Assembly: GCA_964459445.1 (NCBI GenBank)
Contig: CAYWMP010000159.1
Location: 1 to 13,761, forward strand
Length of the DNA: 13,761 nucleotides
Reading direction: 5' to 3'
DNA from: CAYWMP01 sp964459445
Lineage (GTDB): Bacteria; Desulfobacterota; DSM-4660; Desulfatiglandales; HGW-15
Position numbers and translations under genes: made by a program. Below, piece after piece: positions 7,335 to 13,626 of this stretch. Numbering within the stretch: the first letter of the stretch is position 1; each line of letters begins with the position of its first letter. Below the pieces are notes generated by a model that was given only the letters and a program-made list of their open reading frames with translations, made no database searches and had not been told where the DNA came from.

Positions 7335-7593
7335 TCTCAGGGCCAAAGTGGATCCCCACGGGTAAATCCATGGTACCTTTGAAATACCCGTCTTCGCCTG
7401 CGGCTCCTACGCGGTTATCCGCCTCAGTTTTGGGGTGACATCGCGCCGTAGAACAAAAGCGTTTTACATATACCAAGTGTAAGCCCTCCGGAGGCGGGAA
7501 AGCCTGTGGTCTTCTGCGAAGGCGGATAAAGCCTAACATCAATAATCCGGAATTTGCCAAACATGAAAGGGTGGAGGTATACGAGCGAAACCT
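7335..7593. repeat. Repeat-bearing spacer inside the importer operon
   Basis: The ATPase and permease genes are normally adjacent, but here 259 bases separate them. The spacer holds the inverted pair TTATCCGCCT (7415-7424) and AGGCGGATAA (7520-7529), with a perfect palindrome CCTCCGGAGG (7485-7494) between them. A minus-strand open frame of 81 codons crosses the spacer but has no recognisable family or ribosome site. This looks like an inserted dispersed repeat rather than a gene. Confidence 0.5.
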
Positions 7594-8577
7594 ATGAGTG
7601 ATGCAATGGAAATCAGCGTTTTTTGGGGAAAGATAAAGTCCCTGACGGCCTATCGGGAGTCTGTACTTATCATTGTTCTTCTTGTGTTTGGTTTGATTAT
7701 GAGTTTCGCTTCGCCCGTTTTCCTGTCTTGGCGCAATATAGAGGCCATCCTTTTGGCGCTGTCGGTAGAGGCGACGATTTCAGTGGGCATGGTCATACTG
7801 CTCATATCGGGTGGTCTTGATTTGTCTGTTGGTTCCACACTGGCATTCACAGGCGTCGTGACGGGCCTTTCCCTGAATGCGGGTGTACCAGCTCCCCTGG
7901 CCATTCTTCTGGGTCTTATTGCTGCACTGGGCGTCGGCATGGCTAATGGACTTCTTGTGGCCAAGATGAACATCAATCCATTTATTACCACCCTGGGAAT
8001 GATGATAAGTGTCCGAGGCCTCCTCCTCGTCATTGCCAGAGGACGCGCTGTCTTGAATTTAAGCCCCGATTTCACAGTCATTGGTCAAGGTCGCCTTTTT
8101 AACGTTCAGTACCCCATCTATATCATGCTTGCGCTGGTCGTCCTGGGCGATTACTTAATGCGAAACTCAAGGTTCATGAGACAGAGCTACTATATTGGAG
8201 GCAACGAGAAGGCCGCCTATTTGTCGGGGATCAGCGTGGATTATGTAAAGATCTTCAATTACTGTCTGGTAGCGGTCCTGGCTGGTATTGCGGGATTGTT
8301 GATTACAGCCCGGTTTGGATCTTCCTCCGTGACCGTGGGGGGCGGTATGGAGCTTCGCGTTATCACTGCTGCGATCATAGGCGGGGCCAGCCTCAGCGGC
8401 GGAGAAGGCTCCGTATTGGGCGCTTTCCTGGGAGCGCTTTTCATGGGTGTCCTGGCCAATTCGTTAAATCTCCTCGGCGTGGATGTCTACTGGCAGAGAC
8501 TTGTGACCGGTCTTATTCTCATCATTGCGGTTGTTTTCGATGTGATCAATGAACGGCGCAAGGCACGCAAGACCTGA
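7594..8577 (+). CDS. Sugar ABC transporter permease, RbsC-like (BPD_transp_2)
   Basis: This 327-residue integral membrane protein has about nine or ten hydrophobic segments, as in RbsC/XylH. The diagnostic loop GGLDLSVGST lies near residue 70, followed by NPFITTLGMM, the cytoplasmic ATPase-contact stretch YYIGGNEKAAYLSGI, and the late motifs GGGMELRVITAAIIGGASLSGGEGSVLGAFLGA-like in order (positions about 8338-8440). It forms the membrane channel for the binding protein encoded at 4766-5752 and the ATPase at 5826-7334. GGAGG lies 16 bases before ATG 7594, rather far; ATG 7606 is an alternative, and translation of the start may be weak. It ends the importer set, and a hairpin with a T-rich tail follows 14 bases after the stop. 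Confidence 0.92.
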   Translation: MSDAMEISVFWGKIKSLTAYRESVLIIVLLVFGLIMSFASPVFLSWRNIEAILLALSVEATISVGMVILLISGGLDLSVGSTLAFTGVVTGLSLNAGVPAPLAILLGLIAALGVGMANGLLVAKMNINPFITTLGMMISVRGLLLVIARGRAVLNLSPDFTVIGQGRLFNVQYPIYIMLALVVLGDYLMRNSRFMRQSYYIGGNEKAAYLSGISVDYVKIFNYCLVAVLAGIAGLLITARFGSSSVTVGGGMELRVITAAIIGGASLSGGEGSVLGAFLGALFMGVLANSLNLLGVDVYWQRLVTGLILIIAVVFDVINERRKARKT

Positions 8578-8589
8578 ACACTCTTTCCT

Positions 8590-8791
8590 ATCTCCAGACT
8601 GCTGGAGCTTTTCTTTTGTTCCGGACCTCCCGGGCTGGTCTTTTCTGCGACTTATCTGCGTCCCGCCGCAATGCGGCGGGACTCCCCATTCTCCTCGCTA
8701 TGCTTGGAGCTGGGGTTTCCCCCACTGATAAGTCACGAAAAACAGTGCCCTCCCGCTAGTCACACCAGAAAAACTCCAGCAGTCCAGAGAT
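8590..8791. repeat. About 200-base imperfect long inverted repeat with internal hairpins
   Basis: The ends 8590-8617 and 8764-8791 are inverted copies matching at about 23 of 28 bases, including an exact GACTGCTGGAG/CTCCAGCAGTC pair. The inner arm ends 8637-8656 and 8727-8746 match at about 14 of 20, including GACTTATC/GATAAGTC. The middle of the arms is diverged. Between the arms is a near-perfect stem centred on 8671, GTCCCGCCGCA/TGCGGCGGGAC, and a weaker stem at 8684-8715. The whole could fold into one long branched structure and resembles a non-autonomous element without a transposase. Together with the hairpin at 8825-8851 it occupies the 350-base gap before the oxidoreductase gene. Confidence 0.6.
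8592..8620 (+). terminator. Terminator-like hairpin after the permease gene
   Basis: CTCCAG, loop ACTG, and CTGGAG form a 6-base-pair stem followed by CTTTTCTTTTGTT. Placed 14 bases after the permease stop, it is a reasonable end for the importer transcript, though the stem is short and lies within the larger inverted repeat. Confidence 0.5.
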
Positions 8792-8824
8792 CTCGCCCGA
8801 AAATTGATCAAACAGTTTAACAAT

Positions 8825-8851
8825 CCGGCGTGGTTGAAATGGCCACGCCGG
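8825..8851. promoter_or_regulatory. GC-rich stem-loop upstream of the flavin oxidoreductase
   Basis: CCGGCGTGG and CCACGCCGG pair perfectly over 9 bases around a 9-base loop; two G-T pairs could extend it inward. Only a short GAGTTT follows, so it is a poor plus-strand terminator. It lies about 77 bases before the gene start and could be a second transcription stop or a leader structure. Confidence 0.4.
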
Positions 8852-8927
8852 GAGTTTATGAATTGTGGTTATAGCCAGGTTGAGTTATGATTTCAAAGAT
8901 CATTCCATCAATCACCGGAGGTTAAAC

Positions 8928-10040
8928 ATGTCAAAGCTTTTTGAAGCAACAGAGATCAACGGCATGAAACTGTCGAACCGATTCGTGCGGTCTGCTACCT
9001 GGGAGGGAATGGCCGCGGAGGGCGGGGCCGTCACACCGAAGCTTATGGACACTATCGCTGCCTTGGCAAAGGGTGGAGTTGGTCTCATTATGACGAGTCA
9101 CGCCTATGTGCGACCAGAAGGGCAGGCCGGGCCCTGGCAACTGGGGATCTACAAGGACGAGTTGATTGAAGGGCTCCGGGAAATGTGGCTAGCGGTGCAC
9201 GAGCATAGCGGTCGAATTGTCCTTCAATTATCCCATGCAGGTTTTCTGGCAGCTCAAAAATTGAGCGGCATGATACCAAAGGCGCCGTCCTGCGTAGAGG
9301 CATTCACAAAATCCCCCTGTCAAGAAATGACGGTTGAAGACATAAAGGACGTCGTTGAGTCCTATGGAAAAGCGGCTGCAAGGGCAAAGGAGGCTGGGTT
9401 TGACGGCGTTGAGATCCATTCAGCCCACGGTTATCTTTTAAATCAATTTCTATCGCCGGCCCTTAACAAACGTTCTGATGATTATGGCGGACCTGTCGAG
9501 AACCGTGCAAAAGCTGTTTTAGAAGTTCTGGAACGTGTAAGAACAACCGTAGGCAAGGATTTCCCCGTATTAATCAAATTGAATTCCGAGGATTTCATTG
9601 AAGGTGGAATCAGTCTTGAGGATTCCGTGAAGGTAGGTGTTATGCTTCAGGAAGCGGGGATCGATGCCATAGAGTTGAGCGGTGGGTGTCTTTTCTCGGG
9701 CAGGGATAGTCCGGTGAGAATGGGGATCAAATCAGAGGATAGGGAGGCATACTTCCGCGATGCGGCCAAGGCCTTCAAGGAGGTGGTTAGCATTCCATTG
9801 ATCCTGGTGGGTGGCATGCGATCTCTCCAGGTTGCTGAAAAAATGGTTGATGAAGGATATGCAGACTATATCTCGATGAGTCGCCCGTTTATAAGGGAAC
9901 CAGACTTGATCAACCGTTGGGCGTCGGGCGATTTGAGCAAGGCAAAATGTGTTTCAGATAATCAGTGTTTTAGGCCCGGTATAGCCGGAGAGGGTATCTA
10001 TTGCGTGGTTGAGAAGAAATTAAAAGAAAAGGATTTTTAG
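8928..10040 (+). CDS. NADH:flavin oxidoreductase, Old Yellow Enzyme family, single domain
   Basis: This encodes about 370 residues forming one FMN-binding TIM barrel. CGGAGGT seven bases before ATG 8928 fixes the start; the frame extends upstream to 8865 without family sequence. Family landmarks are LSNRFVRSATWEGMA near the N-terminus, GRIVLQLSHAG, the substrate-binding EIHSAHGYLLNQFLSP, the NKRSDDYGG loop, KLNSEDF, and the FMN-phosphate region LVGGMRSL followed by SMSRPFIREPDL. It lacks the C-terminal FAD/NAD domain of 2,4-dienoyl-CoA reductase. The tail keeps Cys341, Cys347 and Cys359, but Asp344 replaces a cysteine expected for an iron-sulfur site. It likely reduces an activated C=C bond with NAD(P)H in the cytosol. 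It is separated from the transporter by terminators and repeats, so membership of the same pathway is uncertain. Confidence 0.88.
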   Translation: MSKLFEATEINGMKLSNRFVRSATWEGMAAEGGAVTPKLMDTIAALAKGGVGLIMTSHAYVRPEGQAGPWQLGIYKDELIEGLREMWLAVHEHSGRIVLQLSHAGFLAAQKLSGMIPKAPSCVEAFTKSPCQEMTVEDIKDVVESYGKAAARAKEAGFDGVEIHSAHGYLLNQFLSPALNKRSDDYGGPVENRAKAVLEVLERVRTTVGKDFPVLIKLNSEDFIEGGISLEDSVKVGVMLQEAGIDAIELSGGCLFSGRDSPVRMGIKSEDREAYFRDAAKAFKEVVSIPLILVGGMRSLQVAEKMVDEGYADYISMSRPFIREPDLINRWASGDLSKAKCVSDNQCFRPGIAGEGIYCVVEKKLKEKDF

Positions 10041-10045
10041 AATTT

Positions 10046-11200
10046 TTAGCGCGTTATCCATTTGGCAAAGATAGGATCGGCCAATTCGTATTTTCCATCC
10101 CGGTTCAACCGAAGCGCGCCTTTTCTCATAAGCTTTTTTAAAGCCGTATTGAAAGATGTGTGGCCCATATCATATTCAGCCAAATTTATTGAAGGAACAC
10201 GCTTCAATGGGCCGTGTTCGGCCAGGAGAGACAAAACCTGTTGCTGGCGCAGCGAATAAGCTTCCCATTCGGGGATAAAAATCAAAGAACAGGCTTCGAT
10301 CATTAGCTCCATGCCTTGATTGAGTATGGGGCTATCCAATCGTAAGATTTTTGAATTCGGGTTCGTCCTTTTGAAGATATCGTAGAGATGGCTGCATAGC
10401 CGCTGGGTGTAATCCGGATGACCTTGGACCAATTCAGGAACCATGTCCGCTTTTTCTATTGCCACACCGACAGATCTAAATCTTTCCCCTATGAATTTTT
10501 GAAGAGCTTTGTGGTCTATCGGTCCCAGATCGATAATTTTCGCTGCTTGAAAGAATGGTCGTTTTCGCCCCGTGAACATATCAGACAACAGGCTAGGCTG
10601 ACTTCCAAGGAAAGCAAAGCTCAAGTTCTTGGTGGATTGTACAACCGTTCGAAACTCAGCTTCCATGGAGACAGCACCTTCGCGATCAAGCCCAAGGATC
10701 TCTTGAAATTCATCCATGACAAGGAGACCTTTTTTGCGTTTTTTTCTCAAGAACTCGTCAAGCCCAAGCACAGCCTCAGTAAGAGTCGCTCGAATTTCAA
10801 CCGGTAATCCAATGTCAGGTTTTACCGACAACCCACTTCCATTCGGCAACGTTTCGATTGAAATCCTTGTTCTCTTGAAAATGCTTGCTGTTGTAGCAAG
10901 AAATCGCTTGAGATTGGTTTCCTGATGCAAGATCATTTCAGCGCACACACGGGCCGTTTCTCCAATGATTTTAGCGATAGATTTTAAGGCGTAGAAATCG
11001 ACTTTGCCGCATACCATACCGTCGGATTCGAGATATGCCGCAACCTCAGAAAGCAGAGATGATTTACCCATTCTGCGGGGTGAAATCACCACGACTGATT
11101 GGCCTCCTCGTAGGTTCTCGATAAGGAGGCGCTTTTCATCTTCCCGATTACAGAAGAGCTTGCCGGTAACGATTTTTCCGAACAGAAAGGGATTGGACAC
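10046..11200 (-). CDS. AAA-type ATPase with C-terminal winged helix (archaeal-ATPase-like)
   Basis: This 384-residue P-loop ATPase resembles the archaeal ATPase/STAND-like group. Walker A is ISPRRMGKSSLL (residues 39-50; Ser replaces the first Gly), Walker B is GLLVMDEFQEI with Asp163-Glu164, and a sensor-type segment AFLGSQPS lies at about 196-203. The region from about 320 to the end is a winged-helix-like module (QQQVLSLLAEHG, then FNTALKKLMRKGALRLNRDGKYELADPIFAKWI). The start is GTG 11200, with AAGGA nine bases upstream. Relatives occur in mobile or defence neighbourhoods and may act as regulators or chaperone-like switches; the specific role is unknown. Its end faces the oxidoreductase end with five bases between. 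It has its own promoter with ATACGT repeats, suggesting controlled expression. Confidence 0.75.
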   Translation of the reverse strand: MSNPFLFGKIVTGKLFCNREDEKRLLIENLRGGQSVVVISPRRMGKSSLLSEVAAYLESDGMVCGKVDFYALKSIAKIIGETARVCAEMILHQETNLKRFLATTASIFKRTRISIETLPNGSGLSVKPDIGLPVEIRATLTEAVLGLDEFLRKKRKKGLLVMDEFQEILGLDREGAVSMEAEFRTVVQSTKNLSFAFLGSQPSLLSDMFTGRKRPFFQAAKIIDLGPIDHKALQKFIGERFRSVGVAIEKADMVPELVQGHPDYTQRLCSHLYDIFKRTNPNSKILRLDSPILNQGMELMIEACSLIFIPEWEAYSLRQQQVLSLLAEHGPLKRVPSINLAEYDMGHTSFNTALKKLMRKGALRLNRDGKYELADPIFAKWITR

Positions 11201-11221
11201 GTGGTAAATTCCTTAAAAAAA

Positions 11222-11276
11222 ATACGTTAAAGACGTATATTATTATACACAAACAAAATATTTTCTCAACGTATAT
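11222..11276 (-). promoter_or_regulatory. Sigma70-type promoter with ATACGT operator-like repeats for the ATPase gene
   Basis: On the minus strand, TTGAGA (11269-11264), a 16-base spacer and a perfect TATAAT (11247-11242) form a strong promoter. Its start would fall near 11235, about 35 bases before the GTG. ATACGT occurs as a perfect inverted pair around a five-base loop at 11222-11238, over the expected start of transcription, and a third copy overlaps the -35 box around 11269-11276. This layout is typical of repression by a DNA-binding protein. The winged-helix ATPase itself is a candidate, by inference. Confidence 0.65.
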
Positions 11277-11371
11277 TTGATGGATTCATAAAAAACCTTC
11301 TAAATGTGCTATATCACTGTGTAACGCCCTAAAGCAATCCGTTGCTTGATATAAACTCAATTATGCTTACT

Positions 11372-11400
11372 TTGACAAAAGACCGTTTTGGCGGTATCCA
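11372..11400 (+). promoter_or_regulatory. Possible promoter for the DVU0772-like gene
   Basis: A perfect -35 TTGACA (11372-11377) and a weak -10 TATCCA (11395-11400) are 17 bases apart. They lie about 50 bases before the coding start, in the divergent gap with the ATPase gene. The weak -10 box keeps confidence low. Confidence 0.35.
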
Positions 11401-11447
11401 TTCTCTAATGATGAGCGTTTGTTGTTAGAAAACGCTGGGAGGTCACC

Positions 11448-11870
11448 ATGATGGGTTTAGAAGACATCAAGCAAAACCATGAACTGATAAACGACATTGA
11501 TTGGTACATGACACCCGAGGAGGCGGTAACCCTATACCTTGAATGGGGGAACAACTGGAATCGCGGTAAAATGGTCAAATCCAAAAACGACGTCTCCTTT
11601 TATTTCGTTGTGAACACTTGGGAAGAAACCCCCAAGATCTATCTTATCCGAAGGAATTCGGAAGAGGCTGTTGAGTTGGCCACGATTGATATGCCGGATG
11701 AAATACGCGATCATTTCTTGGAATCCGTGGCCCATAATAAAGGTGTCTATACCATTGACGAGGAAGTCAGGGCATGGCTTCTGGAGGAATTGCAGGTCAA
11801 TGGCGATGAAGGACAAATGGAAACGCTGAAAACCCCCGGCAAAGTCAGCCATCGCCAGGTGCGTGCCTGA
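11448..11870 (+). CDS. Conserved small protein resembling the DVU0772 family
   Basis: This is a 140-residue soluble acidic protein without a signal peptide or membrane segment. The stretches MTPEEAVTLYLEWGNNW (residues 21-37), YFVVNTWEETPKIYLIRRNSEEA-like (about 52-74) and the ending motif YTIDEEVRAWLLEEL are what I recall of a conserved family of unknown function from Desulfovibrio-type sulfate reducers (DVU0772). About 25 hydrophilic residues follow the core and look unstructured. GGGAGGT sits close before ATG 11448, with ATG 11451 also possible. A small lipoprotein gene follows 33 bases later on the same strand. Function is not known; the main value is as a hint to lineage. The family name is from memory and should be treated as probable. 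Confidence 0.65.
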   Translation: MMGLEDIKQNHELINDIDWYMTPEEAVTLYLEWGNNWNRGKMVKSKNDVSFYFVVNTWEETPKIYLIRRNSEEAVELATIDMPDEIRDHFLESVAHNKGVYTIDEEVRAWLLEELQVNGDEGQMETLKTPGKVSHRQVRA

Positions 11871-11903
11871 GGATAGATGAGAGCCCTGATCAATGGGGGT
11901 CGA

Positions 11904-12044
11904 ATGATGAAAAAATTTTTGGTGTTTATTTTAGCAGGCCTATTGCTTCTATTTGGTTGTGCCCACTACAATAACCTTTCCGAGGAAGAGAAGGAAGAAC
12001 TCAGGAAGGGGAGGGCCGAATACTACGGAATGCAAACGCCTTAA
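11904..12044 (+). CDS. Small predicted lipoprotein (46 residues), possibly truncated
   Basis: Translation from ATG 11904 gives MMKKF, a hydrophobic segment LVFILAGLLLLFG and Cys19 in the lipobox LFGC, a clear lipoprotein signal peptide. The mature part AHYNNLSEEEKEELRKG continues to QTP and the stop at 12042-12044, leaving only about 28 residues. GGGGGT at 11895-11900 is the likely ribosome site, serving ATG 11904 or 11907. The gene lies 33 bases after the DVU0772-like gene and may share its transcript. A protein-like continuation is open in another frame directly downstream, so the stop may result from a frameshift. Small lipoproteins of this kind would be anchored to the inner or outer membrane; no function can be named. 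Confidence 0.65.
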   Translation: MMKKFLVFILAGLLLLFGCAHYNNLSEEEKEELRKGRAEYYGMQTP

Positions 12045-12142
12045 AGACAGGGTTGGTGAAGCTCGATATGGATTCCGTGGCCGAACTTGTGCGCCTGGCT
12101 GAGAAGGCAGGAGTCGATCCGGATCGAGTTCCAAGCTTTTAG
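12041..12142 (+). pseudogene. Possible out-of-frame C-terminal half of the small lipoprotein
   Basis: In the -1 frame relative to the lipoprotein, codons from 12041 read LKTGLVKLDMDSVAELVRL and then AEKAGVDPDRVPSF, ending at TAG 12140-12142. This looks like genuine protein, with an amphipathic helix and a short acidic turn, rather than random sequence. One missing base near 12041 (for example a T in CCTTTAAAG) would join it to the lipoprotein as a product of about 79 residues. Alternatively it is a separate 28-codon frame from GTG 12056. No slippery heptamer is visible, so programmed frameshifting is unlikely. Confidence 0.35.
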
Positions 12143-12158
12143 AACGATAATATAATAA

Positions 12159-12824
12159 TTATGGAACTAATGAGGCCAGTTTCTCTTGGAGAAATCGGAA
12201 TCTGTGAGTTACGTAATACTCCCGAATATCGTCTTCAACGATTGAGCCGAGCTTCACTTTGAAGTCTCTTTCTTTTAGACTAGTAAGCTTTTTCTGAAAG
12301 GCAATAGATTGTCCTTCGTCCATGAGAGGAATCTCAACTCCCCTCCGAAGCATGAACTCGATATCGAAGCAGTCCCTGATCTCTCCGCGGTCAAGAAACG
12401 CTTCAATTTTATTCTTCATGGTCTGCTCCAAGGTAAGGGTCTTGAGAATGACCTGCCTTGTGCTGAATCTGGAAAAGGCGATTGTTTGTTGATAATCGCA
12501 ATCTTTCCATTCCTTTCGTATTTCAATCTTCAGTCGCTTTTGATATTGGACAGACCTTAATTCGAACAAGATCGTGTAATGCTTCATCCACGCATCAGTA
12601 ATCTCAAAGTCTTTCTCAAAAGTCTTTAGGCCTGTTTTAAAAAAAACATTCTGCGATATCGTTTTAACAAACCAAAAATCAAGATCAACCGAATACCTGT
12701 TCAACTCGTGGCAAAGCCTCAGCATGCTCCCCCCACCAAAAACCAGAGGTTCAAGCATCTTTTCGCTGTTCATCTTTTCGAGGACTTCAATTTCGAATAT
12801 TTCATGTTGTCTTAAGATATCCAT
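12159..12824 (-). CDS. AbiEii-family nucleotidyltransferase toxin (type IV toxin-antitoxin)
   Basis: This 221-residue protein has DNA polymerase beta-like nucleotidyltransferase features of the AbiEii/AbiGii toxin family. The glycine motif FGGGSMLRL lies at 29-37, and RYSVDLDFW at 43-51 supplies the metal-binding pair Asp47 and Asp49. A third acidic position may be Glu101 (KIEIRKE). The later conserved pattern KNKIEAFLDRGEIRDCFDIEF (residues about 137-157) includes Lys and the RDxxD element. Family toxins transfer nucleotides to RNA or other targets and cause growth arrest during phage attack. The start overlaps the end of the antitoxin-like gene by 23 bases, indicating translational coupling. 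The catalytic residues look intact. It is shorter than many AbiEii proteins (about 300 residues), so the C-terminal region may be minimal. Confidence 0.83.
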   Translation of the reverse strand: MDILRQHEIFEIEVLEKMNSEKMLEPLVFGGGSMLRLCHELNRYSVDLDFWFVKTISQNVFFKTGLKTFEKDFEITDAWMKHYTILFELRSVQYQKRLKIEIRKEWKDCDYQQTIAFSRFSTRQVILKTLTLEQTMKNKIEAFLDRGEIRDCFDIEFMLRRGVEIPLMDEGQSIAFQKKLTSLKERDFKVKLGSIVEDDIREYYVTHRFRFLQEKLASLVP

Positions 12825-13404
12825 ACTTTTTTAGCAGATTCCGTGTTTTCAAAGGGTATCTTACGCTCAAGCGTTTGACTTCATCCCTGTCAAGTTTAGT
12901 TGCATCTAAAGCAGATTTATCTATGGAATATCGGCCGTAAGACATCAGATAAAATGCATCCAGGAGGGCTTTCTCAGGGGTCGCAATAAAGAATCCTTTT
13001 TCTTTTTTGAATCCAAAATACAGATCCGCAGCGATTCTGGTATATCGAAAAACGGAGCCATTCAAATTAATTTCTTTCGTTCTTTTGACAGCTACAGATT
13101 CGAAAAAACTCCTCAGTATCTGGGTCGTTATCTCATAGTATTCCAGGGCGGTCATGAGCGATATATAAGAGGGTACCTGCCCCAGATTGGCGAGCAAGAA
13201 TTTTTCCTCTATTCCTGTCGCATTCCACACATCCCTTCTCACATACACGTTCTTCTTCATCCTCAACAGCAGACCCTGCTTGACGTAACGACTGGCTGTC
13301 ACTTTGGCCGAGGGGAGGGTTATGCCGAAAACCCTGGCTATCTCCTCGTAACCGAAATACAACTTTTTGATTCTGTTTAGTTCTTGCAGTTTCATCGAAA
13401 ACAC
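12802..13404 (-). CDS. AbiEi-family antitoxin / transcriptional regulator
   Basis: About 200 residues. The N-terminal part is a winged-helix-like domain (YFGYEEIARVFGI, SAKVTASRYVKQGLLLRMKK, NVYVRRDVW). The C-terminal part carries family signatures: PSYISLMTALEYYEI (78-92) and ATPEKALLDAFYL (141-153). AbiEi proteins repress their own operon by binding inverted repeats and counter the AbiEii toxin in a type IV manner without stable contact. The start is either GTG 13404 or ATG 13395; neither has a good ribosome site, and the predicted leader is short (about 17-26 bases), so initiation may be close to leaderless. A near-consensus promoter with a palindrome lies immediately upstream. The downstream partner is the toxin gene, overlapping by 23 bases. 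Confidence 0.83.
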   Translation of the reverse strand: MFSMKLQELNRIKKLYFGYEEIARVFGITLPSAKVTASRYVKQGLLLRMKKNVYVRRDVWNATGIEEKFLLANLGQVPSYISLMTALEYYEITTQILRSFFESVAVKRTKEINLNGSVFRYTRIAADLYFGFKKEKGFFIATPEKALLDAFYLMSYGRYSIDKSALDATKLDRDEVKRLSVRYPLKTRNLLKKYGYLKTT

Positions 13405-13406
13405 TA

Positions 13407-13456
13407 AGTTAACAGATTTGTTAACTATATATACTTGAATAGACCTCTTTTGTCAA
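13407..13456 (-). promoter_or_regulatory. AbiE promoter with GTTAAC inverted-repeat operator
   Basis: On the minus strand, TTGACA (13456-13451), a 17-base spacer and TATATA (13433-13428) form a near-consensus sigma70 promoter. Directly downstream, over the expected transcription start, AGTTAAC and GTTAACT form a perfect 7-base inverted repeat with a six-base centre (13407-13426). AbiEi proteins are known to bind inverted repeats at their promoter, so this is the likely autoregulatory operator. Confidence 0.75.
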
Positions 13457-13554
13457 CAATAAAGGAGCGCGGGAATAAATTTCATGATATCAAGATGAGC
13501 TTTTAAAACTTCAGCACACTTCATAAAATTTAAAAATTTTTATATAATTTTAGT

Positions 13555-13626
13555 TCACTTCAGTCACTTCAGTCACCTCAGTCAATTCGGTCACTTTAGT
13601 CACCTTTATCGCTTTAGTTCACTTCC
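13555..13626. repeat. 9-base tandem repeat (consensus TCACTTCAG), about eight units
   Basis: Units TCACTTCAG, TCACTTCAG, TCACCTCAG, TCAATTCGG, TCACTTTAG, TCACCTTTA and TCGCTTTAG run from 13555 to 13617. After one extra T, a partial TCACTTCC follows. The unit is three codons long but no gene crosses it. It lies upstream of the AbiE promoter in an AT-rich stretch with no visible gene (13460-13720). Confidence 0.85.

Noticed and set aside
7315..7560. 81-codon minus-strand frame in the ATPase-permease spacer
   Set aside because: There is no ribosome site, signal or domain; the inverted repeat and palindrome suggest repeat DNA. It would be reconsidered if the same peptide recurs in other genomes under protein-like constraint.
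7650..8081. 143-codon minus-strand frame within the permease gene
   Set aside because: It is antisense to a gene with diagnostic permease motifs; such frames arise from the codon bias of hydrophobic genes.
13555..13626. CRISPR array
   Set aside because: The units are 9 bases, contiguous and degenerate, with no spacers and no cas genes.
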